38,807 bases of DNA from Darksidea phi (GCA_030770425.1 JASJFT010000320.1:1-38807); one strand, 5' to 3'. Shown: positions 1 through 10,991, counted from the stretch's first letter. Program-made: numbers and translations. Notes: generated from the sequence alone by a model not told the origin.

Positions 1-85
1 AGAAACCAACGGTGCGACAAACGTTCTATCGGCCCTAACCCGGATCCCGTATAAAGGTACGTACAACGCATAACAATTAGCTTTT
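1..85. other. Unmutated left edge, origin unknown
   Basis: The first 80 or so bases are visibly richer in G and C and still contain several CA and TG dinucleotides, unlike everything from about position 100 to 3248. This looks like the end of a RIP tract. It could be unique host DNA or a poorly mutated part of another element. It is too short to identify and I see no coding signal in it. Confidence 0.5.
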
Positions 86-297
86 AGTACTATCTATTAA
101 GTTATACTTAGCCGCCCCTAGTACTATTATTACTTAAGATCCTATACTCTTAGGTATAGTACCTTTATAATTTATATTAATTTACTATAATTTTATATTA
201 TAGAGTATAGTACGTTTATAATAAACTCTAGTTAAGCTATCTTAATTAACTAGATTATATATACTTTAGATATTACTCTCTATATATATAGTAAGAA
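86..297. other. AT-rich leader or LTR remnant of Copia-A
   Basis: This 210-base stretch lies between the unmutated edge and the first gag-like codons of Copia-A. It is heavily mutated and contains several short near-palindromes around tatact/agtata. It may hold the 5' LTR and leader of Copia-A, but no second LTR copy is in the window for comparison, so neither an LTR boundary nor a primer-binding site can be placed. Confidence 0.3.
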
Positions 298-3248
298 TTA
301 GAAGAATTAAAATAAATAACTTAATAACTATATCGTAGAATATTAGATAAAGAATATTCTTAATAGTTTACTTATCTAACCTACTTATAACCTAGATAAC
401 TTTATTAAGATAGAACTTAATAAACCTATTATCCCTACGCCGTCTATAATACTAACTATAGTTTCTAGCCTTTTAAACCCTATATATAAGTAAATTATAG
501 CTTACTTCGACGTATTAAAAATATAATATAAGGAATAAGTATAATAGGTCTATAAAAGTACTAAATAATATAATAAATATATTAGACCCTAAAATAAAAC
601 GATTACTAAATAATAATTTAAATTAGAAAAGATAGTCTATAACTAGAATTTAAAGGATACTAAGTTATAAAGTATTATTTTTAAGAGTATATACTAATTA
701 TTATATATCTCTATATATAAAAGGTATTATATATAAGATATATAGTATACTTAGCTCTAATAATAAAGGTATAAGTTTAGATAATATCTATAAGACTATT
801 AAGACCCTCTAAAGAATTTTATCTAACTACTACTTATTAATTTATAAATAGACTAGTACTTTTCGAAATATAGCTATAGACTTTAATATAGTAGATATTA
901 CTATTATACTCTATAATATTCTATACCCTAATAGTATCCTTATATATAATAAAGATTTAGATAATCTTCTCTCTAATATTATATACTTAATTAAGCTAGG
1001 TTACGTAGTACTAGCTTAGATAGAGAACTAATATAATAATCTTTACTATAGTAGAAAATAGATAGTTAATAGACTTAAATAAGCTCTAATAGAGTATAAT
1101 AAATTATAGCTTATAAACCCTATTAAGACTTTTACTATTAGGGCTAAAAAAGAAGAAGAGGAATATATTAATAAGCGTTATACGAAGTATACTTCTACTA
1201 ATACTATAGCTAATAATACGAATACGATTAATAAAATAAATACTACTAAATTAACTAGTATACTATAAAGTTAGAAGTATAATTAATACTTTTACTATAA
1301 AAAATCTTACTATAGAGAATCTAACTACTACTTTAAACTATACCCCGAGAAGAAAGTAAAAATAGAGAAGAAAAGAAAGACTAAGGAGGTAAAAGCTAAT
1401 ACTATAAAAATAATAATAGATATAATAAATATCTATATAATAGTTAATCGTTTATTATTACTCTAAGAGTAACCCCCTTCTAAGGTACTAAATATCCTAT
1501 ATAGTATTACCTCCTTTTATATAAATATTTCTTTATTAATACTTTAGTATATTACTTATAACGTAATCTATAAATACTATTACTACTATAATACTACTAC
1601 TAACTAGAGTATTTATAATAATAAATCTAAGTTTATTATCTAATTAGATAAACTTACGTCTATAATTAAAGATATTAATAGTACGTTATAAGTCTAAGGA
1701 CTAGATACTATATAATTTAATATTACTAAGAGTAATAGTATAGTCTAGACTATAGTCTTAAACGATATAGTCTTCGAAGAAGACTTTATAATAAATATTA
1801 TCTTATAAACTCTCTTTAAATAGAAGGACTACTTCTATAATAGTAGTATTAATATACTTATAAAGTCTAATAGTTCTAAGTTTACCTATCTATCTAAGAT
1901 AGATAGAATCTCTAATTTTCTAGTTATCTATAACGAAGAGAAGGCTATATATACTATTATATATACTATTCTTTATAGTAATTATTTCTTTTATACTATC
2001 TCTTATATAGCGCGCCCTCTATATAAGTAGTATATAATACTAGATTATTTAGATCTAGTAATATTAAAGTATCTAGCTAAAAAGATTAATAGTATAGAGA
2101 TTTTTAATATAAAGCTATTTAACTATAAGTCTTATAGTATAGTAAAATTATTATAAATCTTCTCTTATATATTATAAAAATATCTCTCTTATATTCTAGA
2201 TAAGATCTATATTAATATTATAGAATCTATTATATCTAAAGAATATAATAGAGAGTACTATTAGATATTTATTACTAATAACTTTTTCTAATACTACTAG
2301 ATATTCTACTTAGATTCTAAAGCCTTACTTATTAAAGAACTAATTAAGTAGTACGACGTCTAAAAGATAGAAATAGATCTCCGCGTTAGTATTATCTATT
2401 TCGATAATACTAGAGAATTTATAAGTAATTACTTTAAATAATATATTAAAAGTAAAGGTACTAAACTTAAGTATTCTCTATTATATAATATCTTAAGGAA
2501 TAGTATTATAGAGTATATTAATAATATTACCTCTACTAGTATATATATAATATATATTACTACTAGTATCCCTTAGAATTTATAACTATATATAGTACGA
2601 TATTAAGTATAAAATTAAAACTTTCTATTAACCTCTAGTATTTCTATTAAGAAAATACCTTATAAGATATATTAATCGAAAAATAATATTCCTAATCTAG
2701 TACTAAATCTTACTCTTATTTATATCTTTAGCTATATTAGTTATATTTATATACCTAAGGTAAAGCGTATATATAACGAGAAACTAGTACCTCGTAGCTA
2801 AAAGGACTACCTAGTTAATATAATTATTAAGAATATATATAAGATATATATCTCTAAGATAGAAGATATTATTTATTTAGCTATAGTCTACTAGGATTCC
2901 TATAACTATAATATTAAAATTACTACGTCTAGCCCTAATAAGCTCTCTCTCTCTATCTAATTATCTCTAGTTACTAAGGCTTTACCTCCTAATATAGTTA
3001 TTAATACTATCGAACCTATAGATAATAATTAGTAGGAATAACTTTAAGAAGTAGTAGGATTATAACCCGATTTAGGAGGTAACCCTACTAACGCTACTAT
3101 ATAAGAGGAGGACTAAGATAAGAATACTATTATACCCGATATATTATTAGAATAAGTCTTTAATAGCCTCTAAAATCTATATAGAGATAGACTAAATTAT
3201 ATACTAGTATATAGTCCTAGAAATAAGTATAAAGAAAGGGGTAGCTTA
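298..3248 (+). pseudogene. Copia-A gag-pol relic (gag, protease, integrase)
   Basis: Gag-like coding starts near 298 (reads LEELK, then stops that fit Gln codons). A CCHC knuckle lies at 1287-1328, with all three Cys and the His now Tyr (TGC/TGT and CAT/CAC turned to TAC/TAT). A degraded protease motif lies near 1590-1640. The GAG-pre-integrase motif, ancestrally of the form WHxRLGH, begins at 2028. The integrase core runs about 2200-2750 and includes FDNTREF at 2400-2420. The usual TPYE-like integrase end starts near 2658. All landmarks from 1287 to about 2790 are in one frame, so there are no frameshifts there. The first 800 bases of gag begin in another frame and are not resolved. Dozens of TAA/TAG stops make this non-coding today. 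Reverse transcriptase and RNase H are absent from the window. Confidence 0.75.
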
Positions 3249-3288
3249 TATAAGTAGGGGGAGCGCTTATTAAGCTTAGCTTTCTTCC

Positions 3289-3296
3289 TATTTATA
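3289..3296 (-). promoter_or_regulatory. TATA-like box in Copia-B LTR
   Basis: On the minus strand this reads TATAAATA followed by GG. It lies about 40 bases from the inferred 3' end of the Copia-B LTR, where an LTR promoter would be plausible. In an AT-rich window a TATA match is weak evidence by itself. Confidence 0.25.
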
Positions 3297-3533
3297 GTAG
3301 AATCTAATAGAATACTATAAATAGTATTTAGAAGGGCGGAAGTATAACTAAATAAGGTAAAAAGATAATAAGATAATATAATAATATATTAACTTATTTA
3401 ATAATTAGATTATTAGGTTATAGAGCTAACTATCTAACGTAGATTATCCTTCTTATATACTTCTAGCTAAGAAATCTATTACTAATCTTAATTAATAGTA
3501 GAATATTCTAGAATAGCTTAGTAAGTATTATAT

Positions 3534-3564
3534 AAGTATTAGAAATTAAGTATTTCTAATACTT
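3534..3564. repeat. Short perfect inverted repeat in Copia-B LTR
   Basis: The 12-base arm aagtattagaaa (3534-3545) is repeated inverted as tttctaatactt (3553-3564), with a 7-base spacer. It is a perfect short hairpin in the inferred LTR. It could be a transcript structure or a chance product of AT-rich sequence. Confidence 0.5.
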
Positions 3565-3611
3565 ATTAGTAATACTAGCCAATCTAGTAGTTATTAGAAC
3601 CTTCTAGAATC

Positions 3612-4079
3612 TATTAAACGGGGTCCGGGCCTAATAGATTGTTTAGCCTTATTTAGAGTTTATACTTAAGATAGGAAAAGAAGAAAAAGAAGAAACGAAT
3701 AGGTAATAGTTTAATTATATTAATATATAAGAATTAATCTAGATTCGAATTAACTATAAAGAAAAAAGACTATTTAGGAGATTCGTAGTTATTATATATT
3801 AATTTAGTTTCCTTAGATCTATAGCTCTATACCTATAGATCTACTAAGCTATAGCTCCGTAGCTCTATTCTAATAGATCTACTAAGCTATTACGTAATCC
3901 TTAGATCTATCCTTACTAAGGTATAGATCTATTATATAACTTCCTAGTATAGTCGTTTATACTAATTATTATTTATACTATAATTATAATTATCGTATTC
4001 TATATTAGAGCTAATAATAGGTTTAATCTTAGGTAGCTCTTCTTACTATTATTCTATAATATATATTTAGTTTATAATA
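3612..4079 (-). repeat. Gypsy-A1 3' LTR (468 bp)
   Basis: It pairs with 10196-10663 at equal length and differs from it mainly by transitions. It contains repeated units around agatctactaagctat at about 3835-3935, also seen in the other Gypsy LTRs. The outer end keeps cggggtccggg and gattgttt, where the other LTR has cgaggtctagg and gattattt. Confidence 0.95.
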
Positions 4080-4098
4080 TTATCTCCCCTCTCTAAAC
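4080..4098 (-). promoter_or_regulatory. Polypurine tract of Gypsy-A1
   Basis: On the minus strand the bases next to the 3' LTR read tttagagaggggagataa, a purine-rich tract where plus-strand DNA synthesis would start. Near-identical tracts lie at the same place in Gypsy-A2 (from 22424), Gypsy-B (from 17381) and Gypsy-A3 (ending at 30229). Confidence 0.75.
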
Positions 4099-4401
4099 CT
4101 TCGACTTAGAGGTTATTCTAAATCTAGTATTCGGCTATATTAGTATTAGGGTCCTACCTTAAGAGGTCGTTATTATCTATTATAGTATTATATAAAACTT
4201 AAGAACGTATTACTCTTACTAATAAATTTTTTTATTATAGTTCCGAAATATTTCTCTATAATTATTATTTATAGTTAGAAATACTATATATCGCTTCGCC
4301 TAAGGATAGTAGATATTATAAGGTATATATTTATACTAATATACGAGGTTCTTATCGTATATCTAGTATCTTATTATTAGAAGGTTCGTCTATATTAAGT
4401 A

Positions 4402-4840
4402 GTAAAACTCGTATATTAGGGCTTATTACTATTAGTAAGATCTATTAACCGTATAAAAGAGAAACTTTAATAGTAGTTAGAGGAGGCTTAAAAGGCTTAG
4501 AACGAGCTTCTTAATAAGCTAGTAGAGGCTTAGATACGAGTATATTATTTAAAGAAGTAAAGGATAGTCCTTCGTAAGAAGTTAGTAGTATAATCCTAGA
4601 CGCTAAAAGCTAAGTTAGATAAAGAGGAGATAGAGCTTTAATAGTTAGGATAGTAAGAGGATTTAGAGGCCTCTCTAATCGCTCTAGATATCGCTTATAA
4701 TATTATAGATAATATTACTCCTTTTAATTTATTAAACGTCTCTTACTATATTATAAGTAGTACTAATCTTCTTAACTTATTATAAGGCGAATTTACCTTA
4801 TCTCTAGGTTTCCTTTAGAATTATAGTTTTAGTACTCCGT
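4402..4840 (+). pseudogene. Opposite-strand coiled-coil ORF relic, Gypsy-A1
   Basis: On the strand opposite to gag-pol, between the chromodomain and the 3' LTR, the frame starting at 4402 reads a long charged, Leu-rich stretch, for example NELLNKLVEA and LDKEEIEL. Its stops are all TAA/TAG, at positions that fit Gln (or Trp). The pattern suggests a coiled coil of at least 90 residues (about 4444-4710). The same frame and similar residues appear in Gypsy-A2, Gypsy-B and, on its own antisense strand, Gypsy-A3, which argues for real ancestral coding. I recall similar coiled-coil hypothetical proteins being common in ascomycete genomes, but I cannot name a family. Start and end are approximate. 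Function is unknown. Confidence 0.55.
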
Positions 4841-7800
4841 AAACTTCTTAGAATAATTAAGATTATCTTTAGGTTTTTAGATTTATTTCTATAATTTTCT
4901 ATTCTTATCTATCCCTTACTATTAGATTAGATAGTAGTTTTTTCTATTTCTAATATTATTATCTAGAATTTCTTCTACTTTCTATTCTTCGAGATCTTCT
5001 TCGTATATATCTACTTTATATATTACTAGTTTAGTATCTTATAGTACTTTTTCTAGTAAGTTAATATAAAACGTAGGATAGATTTTTATTTATAGAGGTA
5101 GTCTTAGTTAGTAGTTTATAGGTAAGACTTATTTCTTAATCTTATAGGGTCTAATCTTAGTATAGTCTAGTTTACTATTAGGTTACTTACTCTTAATATT
5201 TTTTCGTAATAACTATACCTTTTCTCCCCCTTTAAAAGCGGGTACTTCCTTTTATTTTTTATTATAATACTTACTTATTCTATTTTAAAGGAATTCTACG
5301 TCTTCCTTAAGCTATTAATATATTTATAGAATAATTTTTACTATTTCTTCTCTATTCTAGCTATAAGACTAAAGTTATCTAGGTTCTTTATATATTTTTA
5401 GTTCGATTCTATAGTTTATAAAGAAAGGTATTATCTTTATTATACTATATTACGAACTATTATACGTAAATTATACTATAAGTAGAAGTATAACTTAATT
5501 ATTCTAATAATAGTTTAGATAATATCTAAGGTATTATTCTATTATTTAGTTTATTTATTCTATTAGTCCGTCTATCTACGAATAGTACGTAGTTAATATA
5601 CTATATTTTATTCCTAATTTAGCTATAAGGATCTACTAAAACTTTACTATAAATTTAACGTCTCTATCTAAGATAATTTTATCTAATATTCTATATTCGC
5701 TAAATATATATCTTAGTAGGGTATAGATAAGTTATTCTACGATATTTCCTTTATCTATATATAGGATAAAGTAAGCGTACTTCGTAAACTTATCTACTAC
5801 TACTAGTATAGTATTATAGAATACTTCTATTATTAGTTCCTTAAAACGTAGTAACTACGTAATAAAGTCTATAGTAATAATTTTCTATAATCCTTCTATA
5901 TTCTCTATTAGTTATAGTATTCTATAGGATATATATCTAGTATATTTATTATAATAATAATCTACGTATTTCGAAAGTATCTAGGTAACTAATTATCTTA
6001 TATATAGGAAATAATATATTCTTATTAGTTATTTAAGGGTTTTTTCTACTCCTTAGTATCTATATACTAGTACTTCGTAGTATTATCTAATAAATTCTTT
6101 TCGTATTACCTTAGATATATAGGCTTTTTAGAATATATAAATAATTTCGTTTTTTTCTTAGATTATTCCTTAAATCTTATTTTATTCGTTCGTTACTTCT
6201 ATAGTAGCTATACGGATCTACTAAGTCTATTTATTTCCTTCTAATTTAAGTATTATTTCTCGTATTTCTACTAGCTTAGGGTAGTTATAAGTAATCGTTC
6301 TATCTAGCTATAGCTTAAGGATTACTACGCTAGGTTTCTTCGTTCCTTAGTAATTAGGTCTTCTACTAAGCGCGTCTACTTATCTATTTTCTAATCCTTT
6401 AGTATATACGATCTTAATATTATAGATTACGAGGGTTTATACCTATTATATCTATCTTCTAATTAGGGGTTTATTCGTTAAGAATTCTATTAGGTTCTTA
6501 TAATCTATATAGATTATAATAGAGTATTTAAATCCTTATAGGTTAGATCTTTATTCCTTTAAGACTTCGATAATTACTAGTAATTCTTTATTATAAATAT
6601 TATAGTTAAGTTTAGCTAGTAATATTTTCTATAAGAAGTAGTATACTAGTCTAAGGTTATCTTTATTATCTTTCTATAGTAGTACTACTCCTATTATATA
6701 GTCTAATATATTTATTTCGATAATCGATAGTTCTTTAGGGTTATATATCTTAATTATAGATTTTTTAGTAAACTATTCTTTAATCTTTTTAAAAGCTTAT
6801 TAGTACTCTTTCTTCTATTCGAAGGGTTAATCTTTCCTTATAAGTTACGTAAGTAGTACTATTATTATACTCTATTATAATATTAACTTTTAATAGAAGT
6901 TATAGAATCCTAGGAATAATTATAGCTTCTTAAGATTCTTAGACGTAGGCTATTCTTTAACTTTTTTAATTTATTATAGGTCTACTTTAATTTCTCTTAG
7001 TTTAATAATAAATCCTAGAAACTCTATTTCTTATACGTAGAATTTATATTTTCGTAGGTAAAGATATAGTTATACTTTCTTAAGCGCCTATAGGACCTTT
7101 TTTATATATTCTTTATATTTCTTTTTTATTTTAGAATAGATTAGAATATTATTAAGGTATACTATTACGAATTAGTTAAGATAGTTTTATAAAATATTAT
7201 TAATTCGTTCCTAGAATATCGTAGGTATATTAGTAAGTTTAAAGGGTATTACTTAGTACTCGTATAGTCCTTTTTTAGTTTAGAAAGCTATTTTCTATTC
7301 TTTATCTTTCTTAACTCTAATCTAGTAATATATATTTTAGATATCTAGTCGTATAAACTATTTAGCTTTTCTTAATTAATCTTATATTTTTAATATTAGA
7401 AGTAGAGGGTACTAGTTCTTAATTATAATATTATTAAGTATTCGATAATCGATATATAATTATAGTTCCGCGGTACCTTTCTTAGGTATAAAGAGGACTA
7501 GGTATCCTACGGGTAAATTTAAATATTAAATATACCTCTTTATAAGATTATCTTTAAGGTATTTTATTATAATCTTTTCTTCTTCCTTAGTTAACTTATA
7601 GATTAGTCTAAATCCTAGAGTTTTTCCTTCCTATAATAGGATCGCGTAGTCCTAGGACTAGTATTAGGGTAGACTTTTCTTAAGTTCTTAAAATAATTCT
7701 TTCTATTCTTTATAATATTCTAAAATATTATAATCTTCTTAGGTTACGTTAGCCCTTTTCTATAGGAATATTACTTATTAGTTTAATTATTAGATACGCG

Positions 7801-10140
7801 GATTAGCTTCTTATAGCTATAGTATTTCTAAGATTACGTCTTAGTCTTCTAATATTTCTATAATATTAAGTATTTTATTTTCCTTTTTCTAGTTATATAG
7901 GCTAAGTTTACCTTTAATTTTATACGTCGTAGGTTTATTAAAGGGTTCTCCTTTAATAGTATATATAATACTAGGGTATTATTTCTTCTATTAGAGAATC
8001 TTCTTTTATTAGACGAAGTCCTTACTAATAAAGTTCCGTATAGCTCTATTATTAATTAAGATAGTAATCGTTTTCCCTTAATAGGTTCCTTAAAGATAGA
8101 TATAGTCCTATTCTTTAATTCTCTAAATCCTTATCTTTTTTAGCTAATACTTTATATTAATCTTAGTCTAAACGTACTTTAGATATTTATTCTCTAAGTA
8201 TTTATACTATAGTCTTCCTAGAATATAATTTAATAATAGAAGTAGTCCTAGTATAATTTATATATATCCTTTTTATTACTAATTCTCGGATTATTACTAT
8301 CTATATACTACCTCTAGTACGATTACTTAGATAATCCTTTTATTATAGTCCTTTACTAGATAGTAGTCGTTCTTTTACTTTACTCCCTTATAGAGTCTAT
8401 ATTCCCTTTATATATATAAGATCTATATAATCTTAAAGTATACTAGATATTTTATTTTATATTATAGGTCGTCCTCTAGATTAATCTTATATTTCTAATT
8501 ATTATACTTTATAGAGGTCGTCTTTATAGGAATCTATTATTTAATTATTATATATTATAGTTATTCCTTATTAATTATTTTTATAATATACTATATTTCT
8601 TTCTAAGTCTTTTAATTAGGTATAAGATTTATAATAATAAAGTTTTATTCGACCTATTATTTAAAATCTTTAAATAGTCGATATATTAGATAAGATCTAA
8701 ACTATTCCTTATAGATCTCTTATATTATTATAGGTATTATAGTTTTTTTTATAAACCGTAAGGTTTAAGCGTAAGTCGTATCTCGCTCTAATACTAATCC
8801 TATTTCTTCTTTAAATAGTTAAATTATCTATAGATATCTAATATTCTTATATATTATAACTAGATTCTCTTCTTCTAGTTCTAAAGACTTATCGCTATTA
8901 TTAACTATTTATAATAGCGTATTTAGGGTATTATTAAAGTCTTCCTACTCTATAAATAAGCCTTCCTTAGGTACTTCTTCTTATACTTCTAGTAAGAATA
9001 AAACTCTTCTCTAAGATTCCTAAGTCGTAGCTACCTACTATTTTTATAACTAATAACTAGTATTTAACTTAGCTTTATAGTACGTCTTATACTAGTCGCG
9101 TATATAAGTTATCTAATATATAGTATTATATTCCTATATTATAGCTACTCTATCCTTCTTACCCTACTAAGTATATTAGGGTTTCTCTTTTCTTAAACCT
9201 AACTTATAGTCTTTTACTAGGTATCCTTACTTCTCGTATTTAAAGTATACTTATTTTTTATAGAACTCTTATTTCTTAAAGTTCTATTTTTCTTTTTTAG
9301 GTTCTAAACTAGCTCCTAGGACTATTACCTCTAGTCTATAGTACTTTTCTTTCTTCTTCTTTTTATAAAATTTAATCTTTTCTTTTCTTTCTAGGTTCTA
9401 GAGATAGAGGTTATTATTAATCTTAATAGCTTATTTAATTAGTTCTTTTATAGTCTAGGGTCGTTCTATCTAAATTATTTTATAGTAGATATAATCTTTT
9501 AGTCCTTCGTAGTATCGTAATATAAGGGCTACTTCTCCCTATTAAATCTTTATAATAAGTTATTTAAACTTAGATATATAGGTCGTAGTAGATTTTATCT
9601 ATTTAAGGTATATAATTTTTTATTCTACTAATCTTTCTAAATTAATATCTTTAAAGGTAATATATAATTTATTCTTAAAGTACTTATAACTTAAAAAGAT
9701 AACCTTTATCTCTTTACTCTACTAAGTCTCTAGTAGTCGTAGTTATTTATTTAGATATATCTTAAACTAGGTAATAGCTTTTCCTATAAACTAGACTACT
9801 ATAAATAATACTTTATTACTTTTAGTAGATAATTTTATTCTATTAAGGTTAAAGTAGATTATTATATTAACTAGAAATCCCCTAAGCTTTAACCTTATTC
9901 TATTAAACTTTTCTAGTTCTTTAAACTTTAATAGTTTACTTATATATCTCTAAAGTTAGATAGTTAACTCCGTAAGCTAAGCTTTTAATATATCCTCCCT
10001 CTTCTTAAATATATACTAATTCTTAATAACTTTTTTAAAGTTTTCCGTAGTTATACTACCTTCTAGGGAACTAAACTCCTAATAGCTTTTTACCTCTAAG
10101 GGTTCTCCTTAAGTTAGCGGCTACGCTACTCTACTTTATT
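4838..10140 (-). pseudogene. Gypsy-A1 gag-pol relic with chromodomain
   Basis: Reading right to left: gag from about 10140, and a CCHC knuckle at 9206-9247 whose Cys and His codons have become TAC/TAT. Protease, RT, RNase H and integrase relics follow. The RT catalytic YLDD lies at 7148-7159 and now reads YLNN by two G-to-A changes. The chromodomain is at about 4838-4985, followed by the end of the frame. From the knuckle to YLNN is 2094 bases, exactly 698 codons, so no frameshift separates them. There are very many TAA/TAG stops. In the family this polyprotein makes the particle shell and the enzymes for copying and inserting the element, and the chromodomain guides insertion to heterochromatin. 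It is dead here, including at the RT active site. Confidence 0.9.
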
Positions 10141-10173
10141 AGGTTCCTTCTCCTACTATTATTATTAGCTATT

Positions 10174-10195
10174 CCTATCTACTAGATAGTTAAGG
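10174..10195 (-). promoter_or_regulatory. Candidate primer-binding region, Gypsy-A1
   Basis: Directly inside the 5' LTR, the minus strand reads ccttaactatctagtagata. The same bases with few changes follow the 5' LTR of A2 (before 35960), B (before 38012) and A3 (from 24093). It holds a small inverted repeat, CTATC-TAGTA-GATAG. The place is right for a primer-binding site, but it does not begin with the TGG expected for a tRNA primer, so the priming mode is open. Confidence 0.4.
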
Positions 10196-10663
10196 TATTA
10201 AACGAGGTCTAGGCCTAATAGATTATTTAGCCTCGTTTAGGGTTTATACTTAAGATAGGAAAAGAAGGAGAAGAAGAAATAAATAGGTAATAGTTTAATT
10301 ATATTAATATATAAGAATTAATCTAGATTCGAATTAACTATAAAGAAGAAAGACTATTTAAGAGATTCGTAGTTATTATATATTAATTTAATTTCCTTAG
10401 ATTTATAGCTCTATACCTATAGATCTACTAAGCTATAGCTCCGTAGCTCTATCCTAATAGATCTACTAAGCTATTACGTAACCCTTAGATCTATCCTTAC
10501 TAAGATATAGATCTATTATATAACTTCCTAATATAGTTATTCGTACTAATTATTATTTATACTATAATTATAATTATCGTATTTCGTATTAGAGCTAGTA
10601 ATAGGTTTAATCTCGGGTAGCTCTTCTTACTATTGTTCCGTAGTATATATTTGGTTCGTAATA
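10196..10663 (-). repeat. Gypsy-A1 5' LTR (468 bp)
   Basis: This is the promoter-bearing LTR in element orientation. It has the same length as the partner at 3612-4079. The outer end keeps attgttccg and tttggttcg, where the partner has attattcta and tttagttta, so RIP was weaker at this edge. It is followed directly by TSD GAATC. Confidence 0.95.
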
Positions 10664-10668
10664 GAATC

Positions 10669-10700
10669 AACCTAATTACTAATAACTTTAACCTCTAATA
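10669..10700 (-). repeat. Copia-B 3' LTR, inner end
   Basis: This is the short continuation of the Copia-B LTR on the far side of Gypsy-A1. The inferred LTR start, in element direction, is tattagagg at 10700. Unmutated CA dinucleotides occur within 6 bases of the Gypsy-A1 boundary, so RIP of Gypsy-A1 did not spread here. Confidence 0.4.
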
Positions 10701-10991
10701 TCTAGCTTAATATTAGTCCGATTTAAATAAGCTATATACCATTCTACTCAGAATAACCTATAGAATCTAGTTATAATAATAGCGTAGTAATATAGGCTAA
10801 ACCTAAATAGGAAATAACCTATTAAAGGTTACTTCTTAGGAATTCCTTAATTCCTTATATACCCCTATAACCTTTAATAAGGTTATTTTATTAGTAATTT
10901 AATAATATATAAAATAGCTTTTAATCAATTTATAGCTTATTTTATATATTTATTCTTCTAAGTAATAGCTTTATAGTAATTTAATAGCTTA
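10701..10991 (-). other. Copia-B 3' untranslated stretch with a stem-loop
   Basis: This lies between the Copia-B stop codon (10992-10994) and the inferred LTR. It has no coding signal. It contains one clear inverted repeat: arms at 10812-10831 and 10868-10888 pair over about 20 bases with one bulge, around a loop of about 36 bases. The stem could act in the retrotransposon RNA or be a small foldback insertion; no target duplication is evident. Confidence 0.6.
10812..10888. repeat. Inverted repeat (stem-loop), about 20 bp arms
   Basis: The left arm aaataacctattaaaggtta and the right arm taacctttaataaggttatt pair with a single-base bulge. The loop contains ttaggaattccttaattcc, which can itself fold partly. 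Nothing else in the window matches it by eye. Confidence 0.6.

Larger units (their letters stand above)
86..3248 (+). mobile_element. Copia-A: Ty1/Copia retrotransposon, 5' part
   Basis: This is the outermost element seen. It reads on the + strand with gag, protease, GAG-pre-integrase and integrase relics in Ty1/Copia order (integrase before reverse transcriptase). No reverse transcriptase or RNase H follows, because the sequence passes near 3249 into what I read as the 3' LTR of the oppositely oriented Copia-B. The rest of Copia-A would then lie beyond the right end of the window. Its mutation is saturated, like the Gypsy elements. The left boundary is approximate. Confidence 0.72.
3249..3611 (-). 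repeat. Probable 3' LTR of Copia-B, main part
   Basis: This stretch lies between the Copia-A integrase relic and Gypsy-A1. It continues at 10669-10700 after Gypsy-A1 is removed, giving a putative LTR of about 395 bases. Its ends, read in element direction, begin tattag (ancestrally TGTTAG) and end cttata (ancestrally CTTACA), which fits TG...CA ends. A TATA-like site lies at 3289-3296. It is moderately mutated and keeps a few CA and TG. No second copy is present in the window, so both ends are inferred. Confidence 0.45.
3612..10663 (-). mobile_element. Gypsy-A1: full-length Ty3/Gypsy chromovirus
   Basis: This is a complete 7052-base element in minus orientation. It has two 468-base LTRs (3612-4079 and 10196-10663) and a perfect 5-base TSD, GAATC, at 3607-3611 and 10664-10668. 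LTR ends are tattaaac...taata on the + strand, ancestrally TG...CA with TGTTA/TAACA termini. Internally it has a polypurine tract next to the 3' LTR, gag with a CCHC knuckle, RT, RNase H, integrase, chromodomain and an opposite-strand coiled-coil ORF relic. It is inserted in the 3' LTR of Copia-B. RIP is close to saturation inside, but the outermost 40 or so bases at both ends keep more G, C, TG and GG. Confidence 0.95.

Noticed and set aside
100..3248. tRNA genes or terminators suggested by short palindromes
   Set aside because: Short AT-rich palindromes are expected by chance at this composition, and no cloverleaf or conserved tRNA boxes were found.
3249..3611. Reverse transcriptase continuation of Copia-A
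   Set aside because: No RT motif can be read after the integrase end. The stretch continues across Gypsy-A1 into the 3' end of Copia-B. The exact border remains uncertain.
3835..3935. CRISPR-like or satellite array in the LTRs (agatctactaagctat units)
   Set aside because: There are only two or three irregular units, confined to LTRs of one family. They are part of the LTR.
4438..4710. The opposite-strand frame as a mere shadow of pol
   Set aside because: It lies beyond the chromodomain, where pol has ended, and its residues match across A and B families, so I kept it as a candidate.
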